Source: an uncultured Collinsella sp. (GTDB lineage: Bacteria > Actinomycetota > Coriobacteriia > Coriobacteriales > Coriobacteriaceae). Taken from it: 64,000 nucleotides of DNA. Below the pieces are notes generated by a model, which worked only from the letters and a program-made list of their open reading frames with translations, had not been told where the DNA came from and ran no database searches. Location of the stretch: the NCBI GenBank assembly GCA_900768265.1, contig CAAGCF010000006.1, positions 18,055 to 82,054 of the forward strand, given 5' to 3'. Shown one piece after another: positions 43,980 through 52,234 of the stretch (its first letter is position 1; each line of letters begins with the position of its first letter). Made by a program: the position numbers and the translations under genes.

Positions 43980-44160
43980 GGGAGGCGATCCGACTTAACC
44001 TTACCGACCCGGGCACGCCGTCCGATCTGCGACGCGACCATCCCGAGCCAAGAGGAATTACGGTTACTGGTACAGCCGGGGACTTGCACCCCGATTCTCC
44101 CAAACACGCAGGAAAACCGCGCATTCGTGCGTCTCCGCACCACCATCTAGGCCATCGATT
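43980..44160 (-). promoter_or_regulatory. Cobalamin (AdoCbl-type) riboswitch
   Basis: Minus strand. The core at 44058-44093 reads GGGGTGCAAGTCCCCGGCTG then TACCAGTAACCGTAA, matching the B12-box consensus GGTGnAAnTCC...CTGnnCC...AC-(T/C)-GTnA. Upstream GGAGAAT precedes the box as GGGAA does in the consensus, and GGTGG near 44143 fits the 5' part. The 3' end AAGTCGGATCGCC (~43983-43996) resembles the conserved AAGYCRGRNnnCC terminus. It lies about 150 nt upstream of the giant surface gene. No intrinsic terminator with a T-tract follows, so control is probably translational. Confidence 0.88.
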
Positions 44161-44298
44161 TTTACTGTCAATATGGTAGCACGCAAAAGGGCCCCGCACA
44201 TAGGCGAAGCCCAAGGTAAAAGCTATGGTTTGCGATAGAAAAGGGCGCGGATGGAGTGCCGAGCAAAATGATCCGTTTCCCCCGACCCCGGGAAATCG
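44161..44298. other. Promoter region of the riboswitch operon
   Basis: Minus strand: TGCTACCAT is an extended -10 candidate 15-20 nt before the aptamer, and TTGACA occurs just downstream of it. The exact start is unresolved. No gene. Confidence 0.35.
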
Positions 44299-46062
44299 CT
44301 AACGCTTGCCGCCGTGACTATTGCGCCAGATCTCGCGGCCCAGCATCAGCGCCAGCGCCAGCGCGCTCACGTAGCCCATAAAGCCGATGACCGGGATACC
44401 AAACACAACCGGCTCGATGCGCGCGTAGTACACCACCGACGAACCGATAAACAGACCAGCGATCACAATTGCCATCGACATGCGGTCGATAATTCCACCC
44501 AGCTGCCGCAGCGCCTTATCGCTGCTCATGATCTGCGTGTTCACCTTAAGCTGGCCGCGCGTGAGCATGCGCGACGCCAAACCCAGATACTCGGCCGCCT
44601 CGAGCGAGCCTTTTGCCGCTCGATAGCTGCTCGCGGCAAGATCGCGCCCCATATCGCGCACGCGCGCATAGGTGCTCTTCTCATTTTTGATATGCGTCTG
44701 GATGATCTGGATCATGTTGACGTTGGGCATGTACTCGGTCAGCAGACCCTCGAGTGTCACCATGCCGCGCGCGAACATTGTCACCACGCTCGGCAGCTCA
44801 ACGTCGTTTTTGCGCGCCAGGCTTAGCAGCGAGGTCAAAAACTCGCCGATATCCAGGTCCTTAAGATCGAGCCCCGCAAAGTCGGCAACGATAAAGTCCA
44901 AATCGGACAAAAAGGCCGAATGGTCGAGCTCGGCAGAATCGCCGCGCGTCACGGCAAAGCGCATGAGCGAGTCCTTGAGCTTGGGCACGTCGCCCTCGGC
45001 CACGGCGAAAATCATGTCCTTGACGATACCGCGGTCGTGGCTCGACATGCGCCCAACCATGCCCAGGTCAATAAAGTAGACGATGCCGTCCTTGAGGATG
45101 ATGTTTCCCGCATGCGGGTCGGCATGGAAAAAGCCATCGTCGAGCACCTGCGTCGAATAGTCCTCGACAATCGACGAGCCGATTTTTTCCAGGTCATAGC
45201 CCTCGGCCACCAAGCGCTCGGGATCGGCGATGGAGATGCCGTCGATGTAGTCCATGACCACCACGTGCTCGGTGCAAAGGTCAAGGTACGATTTGGGACA
45301 CGATACGCCACGCACGCTCTTATGGAACTCATAGAAATCGTTGAGGTTTTTGGCCTCGGCCAAAAAGTTGGTCTCCTCGCGAAACGAGGTCCACAGCTCC
45401 TCGACCACGCCGTGCAGGTCCACAAACTGATCGGTGTTGACGAACTTGGAAACAATACGCACCACCGAGCGGATGATATCGATGTCCTGCGCCATGACCT
45501 GCTGCGCGCCGGGGCGCTGCACCTTAACGGCCACGTCCTCGCCCGTCACCAAGCGGGCGCGATGCACTTGCGCGAGCGACGCGCTGCCGAGCGGGTTGGG
45601 GTCGATGGCGTCGAACATCTGCCCCAGGCGCTGGCCGTATTCCTCTTCCAGGCAGCGGAGCACCACCTCGTACGGCACCGGCTCTACGTCGGAGCGCAGG
45701 CGGCGCAGCTCGTCGCAAAACCGCTGCGGCAAGATTTCGGAGCGGTTAGCCAGGATCTGCCCCATCTTGACGAACATGGGGCCGAGCTCTTCGAGCAGGC
45801 GGCGCAGGCGGACCGGCGTGAGGTTGTCCCACACACGATACTTTTTGACCAGGCGAACGATCTGCCCGATGCGCTCGCGACGGCCCGCCGGTGTGAGCTG
45901 GTATTCCTCGTCCGGCGCCATCGCGTCGGGCTCTTCGGGGACCATGTCGACGGCGCGCGGCATCTTGCGAGCGCCCGAGACGGCGGCGTCGACCTCGTCG
46001 ACAACCGCCGCCTCGTCACCCAGGGGATCTAGATTGTTGCAATCGGTGGTGGAGTCTGCCAT
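44299..46062 (-). CDS. UbiB/ABC1 (AarF) family atypical kinase
   Basis: 587 aa. UbiB signature: the KxGQ-type motif FVKMGQILANRSEILP, DPNPLGSASLAQVHRARL (Ala-rich nucleotide loop replacing the Gly-rich loop), VAVKVQRPGAQQ, HADPHAGNIIL (catalytic region) and YFIDLGMVGRM (metal-binding Asp). Two hydrophobic helices end the protein (SMAIVIAGLFIGSSVVYYA and FGIPVIGFMGYVSALALALML). Members have ATPase activity and act in lipid or isoprenoid-quinone metabolism. The gene starts 8 nt after the phasin-like gene, so the two are one transcript. Confidence 0.93.
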   Translation of the reverse strand: MADSTTDCNNLDPLGDEAAVVDEVDAAVSGARKMPRAVDMVPEEPDAMAPDEEYQLTPAGRRERIGQIVRLVKKYRVWDNLTPVRLRRLLEELGPMFVKMGQILANRSEILPQRFCDELRRLRSDVEPVPYEVVLRCLEEEYGQRLGQMFDAIDPNPLGSASLAQVHRARLVTGEDVAVKVQRPGAQQVMAQDIDIIRSVVRIVSKFVNTDQFVDLHGVVEELWTSFREETNFLAEAKNLNDFYEFHKSVRGVSCPKSYLDLCTEHVVVMDYIDGISIADPERLVAEGYDLEKIGSSIVEDYSTQVLDDGFFHADPHAGNIILKDGIVYFIDLGMVGRMSSHDRGIVKDMIFAVAEGDVPKLKDSLMRFAVTRGDSAELDHSAFLSDLDFIVADFAGLDLKDLDIGEFLTSLLSLARKNDVELPSVVTMFARGMVTLEGLLTEYMPNVNMIQIIQTHIKNEKSTYARVRDMGRDLAASSYRAAKGSLEAAEYLGLASRMLTRGQLKVNTQIMSSDKALRQLGGIIDRMSMAIVIAGLFIGSSVVYYARIEPVVFGIPVIGFMGYVSALALALMLGREIWRNSHGGKR

Positions 46063-46070
46063 CTGCGCTG

Positions 46071-46487
46071 CTACTCGGCCTCTTCGGTGTCCTCTGCATC
46101 GTCGGGCTCAACGGACTCGACGGGCACCGAGGTCACGTTATCCTCGATCGAATCGACGATGTCGCGCACATGGGCCAAGAATGCCGTGCGCTCGGGAGCG
46201 GTCATAACACGGACGCGGGCCATGATGAGCTCGTCGAGCACGCGCTGCGCCGCAGTCTCGCCCTGCATGCCCAGACGCTCGGACAGATCGGAGATGGTGC
46301 CGCCCGCCTGCTCGAACATGTCGGACACGCTGCGGGCGATATCGGGGGCACCGGCGTCCTTGCGGACCTGCTCGCCCTTGGTGTTGAGGTCGTCGAGGAC
46401 CTTCTTGCCGCCCTCGACGGCAACGGCGGCGGCGCCAAAGCCCACGTTAATGGCACCGTTAACAAGCTGATCGAGTTTCATAACCAT
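46071..46487 (-). CDS. Phasin-like small helical protein, partner of the UbiB kinase
   Basis: 138 aa from ATG 46487 (GGAG upstream). Amphipathic helices: LVNGAINVGFGAAAVAVEGGKKVLDDLNTKGEQVR, then ARSVSDMFEQAGGTISDLSERLGMQG, RVLDELIMARVRVMTAPERTAFLAHVRDIV and an acidic tail (EPDDAEDTEEAE). This resembles the phasin-like PhaF/PhaI C-terminal organisation and the small proteins found beside ABC1 kinases in actinobacteria and firmicutes. The role is unknown; physical or functional partnership with the following kinase is inferred from the 8-nt gap. Confidence 0.7.
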   Translation of the reverse strand: MVMKLDQLVNGAINVGFGAAAVAVEGGKKVLDDLNTKGEQVRKDAGAPDIARSVSDMFEQAGGTISDLSERLGMQGETAAQRVLDELIMARVRVMTAPERTAFLAHVRDIVDSIEDNVTSVPVESVEPDDAEDTEEAE

Positions 46488-46577
46488 GGTTGGCTCCAAT
46501 CATGAACAACTGCATTGGCCTTCTTGTACCCAAGATTGGGCGAACGACACAAAACGTTTTACCGCACAGATGCGAAT

Positions 46578-46616
46578 CGAGCGGGGCAAAGCCTTTGACA
46601 GCGCTTGCCCCGCTCG
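46578..46616. terminator. Hairpin between C69 peptidase and phasin-like gene
   Basis: CGAGCGGGGCAAA (46578-46590) pairs with TTGCCCCGCTCG (46605-46616) over a 14-nt loop. There is no T-tract, so termination strength is uncertain. Confidence 0.5.
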
Positions 46617-46634
46617 CTCGTCACAAGACGATTC

Positions 46635-48158
46635 TTACCTCACGTTGTCGTTCATCGCGAAGGAATTTTTCATGGCGCAACTCGTGGTGTAGAGCACCTT
46701 GCCCAACAGGGCATCGGTCTCCACGCGCACGAGCTCGGCAAAGGCCTCGTTAGCACGGGCGAGCTCGGCAGGCACCTCGGCCTCGGGCAGCGCGGCTACG
46801 ACAGCGTCAACGTCGTGAATCTGCTTGTGGCCCATGCCGCCGACCTTTTCCTGATAATCCTCGACCGCGCGACCGCACTCATGGAAGCGGACATCTGCCA
46901 AGGCACCGATCAGGCGATTCGCCCAATAGAAATTCTCGGACGTCACGCGAGCCTGCGTGCCGGCATAGTACTCGGGCATGGTCTCGACGTTAGCGTACAG
47001 CGGCACGAGCGCGTTAAACGAGTTGGAGCCAAACGCCATCCACTGCACGGCGCGATATGCCGGCTGCGCATAGGGGCGCAGTTGCAGCACGGCGAGCTGG
47101 CTGTTGCGGTTGATGCCGATGGGACGATAGGCGCCGCGCGTGGCGGACGTGCCCTTGCTGCCGTAGCAGTCGTACTCCGTGCCCTGGTAGTGGCTCGAAA
47201 GCACGTACTTGATGTCCTCGATGGTCACCTTGCGCTCAGGCACGCGGCTCCAGGGGATGTCGTCGCTCTCGGGCGTGTAGTCGGCGTCGGGGCCGTCCCA
47301 CACATCGCTGGGGTTGAGGCAGCGCTGCATGTACCAGGCACGCGGTGTGTTGTAAACGTGGTCACTGTCGCTGTGCGAGCCAAAGGCCTCGCGCGGGTTG
47401 AAGACCGTCGCCGGACCGTCGCCCTCGACGCCCAGTGTCAGGTCCAGATGCCACTCGGCCATCCAGGAGCGCAGGTCGGCGGAACACATGTGATCGGCCT
47501 GGGCGCCCTCAGCGTCGTCCAGGTCAAAGCTGTCGATACCCAGTTGGTTGGGCATGGTCACATAGGCGTCATCGGGCACGCGCTTGGCGATCCAGTGGTG
47601 GCCACCGATAGTCTCGAGCCACCAAATCTCGTCCACATCACTAAAGGCGATGCCGTTGTTCTCATAGGTGCCGTAGCGCTCGAGCAGCTCGCCCAGAATG
47701 CGCACGCCGTCGCGGGCAGACTTGGCGTACGGCAGCACCAGGGTCACCATGTCCTCCTCGCCCAGTCCGCCGGGCTGGGCCGGAACATAGCCGTCCTCGC
47801 CCTCGTTGCCCTTGGCGGGCACGTAGTCCACGAGCGGATCGGCGCCGCGGACGCGCTCGTTGGTGGTGAGCGTCTCGGTCGCGGACATGCCAACGTTGAG
47901 CTCGTTGAAACCGGCCTCTGCCCAAATGCCGTGGCCGGGGATAACGTCGGGGACGCTCGTGTAGCGCATGGGATTGTCTGGCAGCTCAACGGTCAGGTGG
48001 CTCAGGACACTCGTGTAGACACGCGGCTGCTCGTCGGGATGCACCACGCGCATGCGCTTGGGCTCAAACACCCCGTTGGACGAGTCCTCATTGCGGGCAA
48101 CCAGCGTCGACCCGTCGTAGCTCGCGTTCTTACCAACCAAAATCGTTGTGCACGGCAT
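46635..48158 (-). CDS. C69-family dipeptidase (PepD-like)
   Basis: 507 aa from ATG 48158 (AAGGAGG 6 nt upstream; ATG 48164 overlaps the RBS). The N-terminus MPCTTILVGKNASYDGSTLVARNEDS places the N-terminal-nucleophile Cys at residue 3 after a short MP propeptide, as in C69/U34 peptidases. Further conserved blocks: GFNELNVGMSATET, GGLGEEDMVTLVLPYAKSARDGVRILGELLERYG, DEIWWLETIGGHHWIAKRVPDDAYVTMPNQLGI. It is a cytoplasmic broad-specificity dipeptidase. It has no signal peptide. Confidence 0.93.
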   Translation of the reverse strand: MPCTTILVGKNASYDGSTLVARNEDSSNGVFEPKRMRVVHPDEQPRVYTSVLSHLTVELPDNPMRYTSVPDVIPGHGIWAEAGFNELNVGMSATETLTTNERVRGADPLVDYVPAKGNEGEDGYVPAQPGGLGEEDMVTLVLPYAKSARDGVRILGELLERYGTYENNGIAFSDVDEIWWLETIGGHHWIAKRVPDDAYVTMPNQLGIDSFDLDDAEGAQADHMCSADLRSWMAEWHLDLTLGVEGDGPATVFNPREAFGSHSDSDHVYNTPRAWYMQRCLNPSDVWDGPDADYTPESDDIPWSRVPERKVTIEDIKYVLSSHYQGTEYDCYGSKGTSATRGAYRPIGINRNSQLAVLQLRPYAQPAYRAVQWMAFGSNSFNALVPLYANVETMPEYYAGTQARVTSENFYWANRLIGALADVRFHECGRAVEDYQEKVGGMGHKQIHDVDAVVAALPEAEVPAELARANEAFAELVRVETDALLGKVLYTTSCAMKNSFAMNDNVR

Positions 48159-48256
48159 GCGCATCCTCCTTGAGCGAAGAAATCAAACGGTAACAGTGTA
48201 TCGCTTCGACGCAAATTGGGCGAAACCGCAACGCCTCAAGACCCTTCGGGGCCCCT

Positions 48257-48486
48257 GTGGTCAAAAAATGCCAAATATGAGTACTGTCACCAATTTAGTA
48301 GCAGCAAATTCCCTTGTAATGAGTGCCGAAAATCCCCATTTGTCCAAAAGCAAGACAACGTTATTCCCCATAGGTTCAATAAAATGGTCTCCCTAACGAG
48401 AATAAATTTCGTTAGGGAGGCCAAAAGACGTAAAACATATGTGACTATCTTGGCAACAGTACTCATATTTGGCGTTTTTTGACCAC
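48257..48486. mobile_element. MITE-like 230-bp element with 31-bp near-perfect terminal inverted repeats
   Basis: Left end 48257-48287 starts GTGGTCAAAAAATGCC and continues AAATATGAGTACTGT; the right end 48456-48486, reversed, differs at one position (C for T). Inside is another perfect hairpin, CTCCCTAACGA (48389-48399) with TCGTTAGGGAG (48409-48419). The element is AT-rich in a GC-rich genome and non-coding. Its TIR interior (TGC-CAAAT--GAGTA-T) loosely resembles that of the element at 3632-3881. No clear target duplication. It lies between folD and the C69 peptidase gene. Confidence 0.7.
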
Positions 48487-48523
48487 GTGATATATGGCTA
48501 ACCCCTCAAACAGCCCAAAACGC

Positions 48524-49378
48524 CTATTTCGATGTGCACTCCGCCGCCTCAATCACGTGTTTAGCGAGAATCGCCGTCGTCACAGCCCCCACACCGCCCG
48601 GCACGGGTGTGATGGCGTTAACGATCGGCTCCGCAGCATCAAAATCGACGTCGCCGACCAGCTTGCCGGCGGCCTCGTCCCAGTTAATGCCCACATCGAT
48701 GATCGTCTGGCCCTCGCGAACCGCATCCGCGCCAATCGTGCGCGCACGTCCAACGGCCGCAACCACAATATCAGCCGCACGGCACTCGGCAGCCAAGTCG
48801 CGCGTATGCGTATGGCACGTCGTCACTGTGGCATTGCGAGCCGTAAGCATGGCAGCAACGGGACGGCCAATCACCAGTGACCGACCAACGACTGCGACCT
48901 TGGCCCCATCCAGCTCAACGCCGTAATGGTCCAGCAACGCCAGCACGGCCTCGGCTGTGCAAGGAGCAAAGCCATCGCCTCGCCCCGAAAGCGTGGTAAG
49001 CAGCGAGGCCGGCGTCATGGAGTCAACATCCTTGGCAGGATCGAGTGCCGCGGCAACTGCATCCTCGTCAAGACCGGCAGGCAGCGGGCGAAACATCAGA
49101 CAACCGTGAACAGCGGGGTCAGCATTGATGCCCTCGATGGCCGCCAGCAGCTCGTCTTGCGAGACGTCGGCAGGCAGCAACACGCGACGTGCTTCGATGC
49201 CCACCTTTTCGCAGCGCTTGAGGGCACCGCGCTCGTAGGATAGGTCGTCCTCGCGCTCGCCCACGCGCACGATAGCAAGCGTCGGAACAACGCCGCGCTC
49301 ACGCAAAGCCGCGCAGCGAGCAGCGAGCTCCTCGGTCAAAGCTCGGGCAACGGGAGCACCCTTCAGCAGTTCTGCCAT
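48524..49378 (-). CDS. folD: Bifunctional methylene-THF dehydrogenase / methenyl-THF cyclohydrolase
   Basis: 284 aa. FolD motifs: GEREDDLSYERGALKRCEKVGI with the catalytic Lys (K54, six after Y48), HGCLMFRPLPAGLDEDAV, KDVDSMTP, GRSLVIGRPVAAMLTARNATVTTCHTHT (Rossmann loop with the (V/S)GRS-x-x-(V/I)G-x-P motif) and the C-terminal TPVPGGVGAVTTAILAKH. It interconverts 5,10-methylene- and 10-formyl-THF. It is 2 nt downstream of fchA, so the pair is one operon in one-carbon metabolism. Confidence 0.95.
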   Translation of the reverse strand: MAELLKGAPVARALTEELAARCAALRERGVVPTLAIVRVGEREDDLSYERGALKRCEKVGIEARRVLLPADVSQDELLAAIEGINADPAVHGCLMFRPLPAGLDEDAVAAALDPAKDVDSMTPASLLTTLSGRGDGFAPCTAEAVLALLDHYGVELDGAKVAVVGRSLVIGRPVAAMLTARNATVTTCHTHTRDLAAECRAADIVVAAVGRARTIGADAVREGQTIIDVGINWDEAAGKLVGDVDFDAAEPIVNAITPVPGGVGAVTTAILAKHVIEAAECTSK

Positions 49379-49380
49379 GG

Positions 49381-50013
49381 CTATCCCCTCTTCCTTGCGG
49401 CGTCAGCGGCGCGGCGCGCCAGCGCATCGGCGCGCGGCAGCCACGTATCCAACAGTTCATCGCACGCCGCCTCGAGCTCTTCGGCGCGTGCCCGGTCTTT
49501 CATAGACGTGGTGTTCGCAAAGAGCGTCAAGCTCGCGCCCTGCATGGCGGCGCGGCAGAACACGGCGCCGCACGCCACATCGGAGAGCAGCTGTCGGGAG
49601 CCCTTGTCCGCCATGTCCTCGAGCAGCGCCAGCGCGCGGCCGCAGGCGTCCATAATGCGGTACGGTGGCATGGCTGCCACGTGCAGCGCATCCTGAATCG
49701 CAGCCGGTCGAGCCGGGTCATCACGAGGAATACCGTATGCCGCAGACACCTGGCCGTATGCACGAACATCCTCGGCGACCAGACCCACAAGTTCCTGCGC
49801 CAACTCATCCGCCTGGGCAAACGCGTGTGTCAGATCGTCCGCGCGATCGGCAAGCGCGGGATTAGTTGCCCCGTAGCGCGCGACCATCCCGCACAGCGAG
49901 GCGCCCAGTGCTCCCACAAACGCACTCGCGCTACCGCCGCCGGGAACCGGCTCGCGCGCGGCAAGCGCCTCGGCAAACCCTCGGCAGGTTTTGTCCATCA
50001 TCTCTTGACCCAT
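49381..50013 (-). CDS. fchA: Cyclodeaminase/cyclohydrolase family protein (FchA-like)
   Basis: 210 aa from ATG 50013 (AGAGGTG upstream). Conserved opening of the FTCD_C family: TCRGFAEALAAREPVPGGGSASAFVGALGASLCGMVA, followed by an all-helical fold with DVRAYGQVSAAYGIPRDDPARPAAIQDAL and SDVACGAVFCRAAMQGASL. The family holds formimino-THF cyclodeaminase (histidine degradation) and methenyl-THF cyclohydrolase FchA. Its coupling to folD favours FchA-type one-carbon metabolism, with purine or acetogen-like formyl-THF routes as context. Confidence 0.88.
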   Translation of the reverse strand: MGQEMMDKTCRGFAEALAAREPVPGGGSASAFVGALGASLCGMVARYGATNPALADRADDLTHAFAQADELAQELVGLVAEDVRAYGQVSAAYGIPRDDPARPAAIQDALHVAAMPPYRIMDACGRALALLEDMADKGSRQLLSDVACGAVFCRAAMQGASLTLFANTTSMKDRARAEELEAACDELLDTWLPRADALARRAADAARKRG

Positions 50014-50062
50014 CGAAACACCTCTGCCCACCGCGCCGGCCACCACGGGCCGCACGCATAAT

Positions 50063-50101
50063 AAAAAATGGGACAACGACGCCAGGAAGCGGTTGTCCCA
50101 T
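50063..50101 (-). terminator. Terminator of the zinc-ribbon gene
   Basis: Minus strand: ATGGGACAAC, 14-nt loop, GTTGTCCCAT followed by TTTTTATT. Confidence 0.85.
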
Positions 50102-50198
50102 TCATCGATCTTGTCCCAGCCAGTCTAGCCCATAAGACAAAGGCTGTCAGGAGCTCTGGCTATCGGTGTTTCCGATTGCCTGCTATAGGCACGGACGC

Positions 50199-51038
50199 CT
50201 AGTCCACCTGGAACGTCGGCAGCAGCGTGTCGATAATCTTCGAACCCATGTCGCGGCTTGCAGTCGAGTACTCCAAATGCGCCGTGGCAATTGTCGAATC
50301 CGTAACGATCGTCTTTTCGTAAATGATCGTATCGCCGTCGCGCCACGAAACCACGTACCAGTTGTCGCCCTCCGCGGTATAGAGGTCAGCCTTGCCCGAG
50401 GTGTCCGCGTCGACGAGCATCTCGTGCGAGGTTTCGTCGTTAATGTTGACGTAGCCAAACAGGTTGATTACAAAGCCCGTCTCCGGATCCTCATACCTGG
50501 CGCCACTGCCGCTGGGAGTATCTTCCATCTCAAAGCGATTGGGAATCGACATGCTATAAGGATGCATGTCGTTCGTGTACGTATACACGTCGGTTAGGTA
50601 ATCGTCCGAATCGCCCGAGCCGTAGTATGCCGATTCGTCTTCGGGAACGGCCTCGTCATCGGACGACGAGGATTCCTTGGCCTTGGACTTGTTGCTCTTC
50701 TTCTTGGCAGAAGAATCTTTCTCGTCCGAAGACCCGGTATCGATCACCGAGATTTGCGTGTCAGAGCTCTTGGGCCCGTTAAGCATCGTGAGCGCAAACA
50801 CCGTGCCACCCCCAAGGAGTACCACGGCGGCACACGCCACCGCGATGACAATCGGAGCTTTGCTCTTAGGCTTTTGAGGCACGGGCGCGACCGGTGGCAT
50901 CGACTGGGTCAGGCCCGGAGCAGAGGAAGGACCAGCGCCCGCGGGCGTCGGCGCGGAGCCACCCGCAAGCGACGCCCCGCAATGCGTACAAAACGTCGAT
51001 CCATCAGGCACTTGCTGTCCGCATTTTTGACAGAACAT
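50199..51038 (-). CDS. Zinc-ribbon, single-TM protein with extracytoplasmic domain
   Basis: 279 aa. The N-terminus MFCQKCGQQVPDGSTFCTHCGAS is a four-cysteine zinc ribbon, followed by a Pro/Ala-rich linker, one TM helix (APIVIAVACAAVVLLGGGTVFAL), a Ser/Lys/Asp-rich region and a C-terminal ~130-residue domain (DMHPYSMSIPNRFEME to the end) with alternating beta strands and WYVVSWRDGDTIIYEK. The C-terminal region resembles the extracytoplasmic part of the two lipoproteins encoded just downstream on the other strand only in general composition. Function unknown. Confidence 0.75.
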   Translation of the reverse strand: MFCQKCGQQVPDGSTFCTHCGASLAGGSAPTPAGAGPSSAPGLTQSMPPVAPVPQKPKSKAPIVIAVACAAVVLLGGGTVFALTMLNGPKSSDTQISVIDTGSSDEKDSSAKKKSNKSKAKESSSSDDEAVPEDESAYYGSGDSDDYLTDVYTYTNDMHPYSMSIPNRFEMEDTPSGSGARYEDPETGFVINLFGYVNINDETSHEMLVDADTSGKADLYTAEGDNWYVVSWRDGDTIIYEKTIVTDSTIATAHLEYSTASRDMGSKIIDTLLPTFQVD

Positions 51039-51401
51039 CGTTCGACCTTTCGTAGTTTAGCTTTTGTCACAGCCAAGTCTAAAACCTTAAGCCGGCATCG
51101 CTGTTGCGCAACATTGGGAGCATCAACCAAGCCGCACGCTTGCCCAGCGCCAGGCCCACCTTGCGGCAAGCCCGCACATGCAAACATGGGACACATGGCC
51201 CACCTTTCGAGACTCCCGGGCAGCACAAGCTGGGGCATATCTATAAGTAAGGAACCCGTTGGGGCACGGCCGCGCAACGGCCACAAGCGATGAACGGAGG
51301 CATAAGCCGCACAGCACACAGAGACATCCGCCGCTAGCGCAATCAGTACCCCAACAACCCGCGGCGCCGTGATGTCATCGGCAGACAAGGAGGACGCCAT
51401 C
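51039..51401. other. Intergenic region upstream of the first lipoprotein gene
   Basis: 363 bases between divergent genes. It contains the 19-mer ATGGGACACATGGCCCACC (51186-51204), repeated at 52144-52162 upstream of the second lipoprotein gene. The rest carries no recognisable ORF. A ribosome-binding AAGGAGGA precedes the lipoprotein start. Confidence 0.55.
51186..51204 (+). promoter_or_regulatory. 19-bp motif shared by both lipoprotein promoters, copy 1
   Basis: ATGGGACACATGGCCCACC is identical at 52144-52162. The core TGGG-N8-CCCA is a loose palindrome. The motif is 216 nt and 91 nt upstream of the two lipoprotein starts, so it is a candidate shared operator or a footprint of the duplication. 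Confidence 0.5.
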
Positions 51402-52001
51402 ATGAAGAAAAAGACCCTATCAATCCTTTCCCTTTGCATCGCCCTCTTTGCCGCGTTTGCCCTTGTCGGCTGCGGCGGGAGCGCATCGGGCGGAGGCGGC
51501 AGCACCGCCAAGAGCGAGAGCAAGGAAAAGGCCCCCGTCGCCAAGAAGACCGACTTTATCTGGTTTAAGGCCGAGATGCCCGAGGGCGTCGGCGTAAGCG
51601 ACTCCGCCGGCAAGAACGCCGACAGGGTCCAGCTCACCTTCCCCGAGAACGAGAACACTACGGTCGACCGCTTTATCCCCGTTTGGGAAGAGAAGATGAC
51701 GGCAGAAGAGGCTCTTGCCGATGAAGGTCGAAAGAACAGCATGTTCCAGTGGAAAGCTGGCGACCCCGTCGAGTACAACGGCAGGACATGGCTCACCGGA
51801 ACGTGCGAGGACAACCGCGGCACCCACACCTATCTCTTTACCGACGTTGAGCCGGGAAGCGCCTGCGTTCTCATCGCGAACTTCGATCAGCACGAGAAAG
51901 AAGCCGAGACGCTCCTCAACTCCATCGAGTTCCCCGACGACATCAAGGCGGCCGTCACCGAGGCACGCGAAGTCGAGATTTCGAGCATCGAGATCAAGTA
52001 A
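51402..52001 (+). CDS. Lipoprotein of unknown function, copy 1
   Basis: 199 aa from ATG 51402 (AAGGAGGA upstream). Signal peptide KKKTLSILSLCIALFAAFA then LVGC lipobox (Cys near 24), a Gly/Ser spacer and a mature domain KTDFIWFKAEMPEGVGVSDSAGKNADRVQLTFPEN...RFIPVWE...GDPVEYNGRTWLTG...SIEFPDDIKAAV. It is closely similar to the next gene, so this is a tandem duplication. No family recognised. The mature domain is probably a small beta-rich extracytoplasmic module. Confidence 0.8.
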   Translation: MKKKTLSILSLCIALFAAFALVGCGGSASGGGGSTAKSESKEKAPVAKKTDFIWFKAEMPEGVGVSDSAGKNADRVQLTFPENENTTVDRFIPVWEEKMTAEEALADEGRKNSMFQWKAGDPVEYNGRTWLTGTCEDNRGTHTYLFTDVEPGSACVLIANFDQHEKEAETLLNSIEFPDDIKAAVTEAREVEISSIEIK

Positions 52002-52062
52002 CGGGACACCCGCACGCGCCTACGCGCACATGCGCCCCATTAAAACAACGGGCGCCCAACCC

Positions 52063-52098
52063 GGGGAGGGCCGACAGCACCGGCCCTCCCCTCTTTTA
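52063..52098 (+). terminator. Terminator of lipoprotein copy 1
   Basis: GGGGAGGGCCG, loop, CGGCCCTCCCC then TCTTTT. Confidence 0.9.
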
Positions 52099-52143
52099 CA
52101 CCCGCGCATATTGCCACTTGTCGGCGCAAATCCGGCCCTCAGA

Positions 52144-52162
52144 ATGGGACACATGGCCCACC
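52144..52162 (+). promoter_or_regulatory. 19-bp shared motif, copy 2
   Basis: Identical to 51186-51204 over 19 bases, here 91 nt before the second lipoprotein start. Confidence 0.5.
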
Positions 52163-52234
52163 CTAGCGAGCCGCCCACGCGTACAGTAAAGGCAGGTAAT
52201 CCATGGGCGGTTACAGATCGAGGAGGACACGACC

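Noticed and set aside
39354..44150. Several 300-420-codon plus-strand frames over the surface-protein gene
   Set aside because: Arg/Val/Gly-rich shadows opposite a clearly structured secreted protein.
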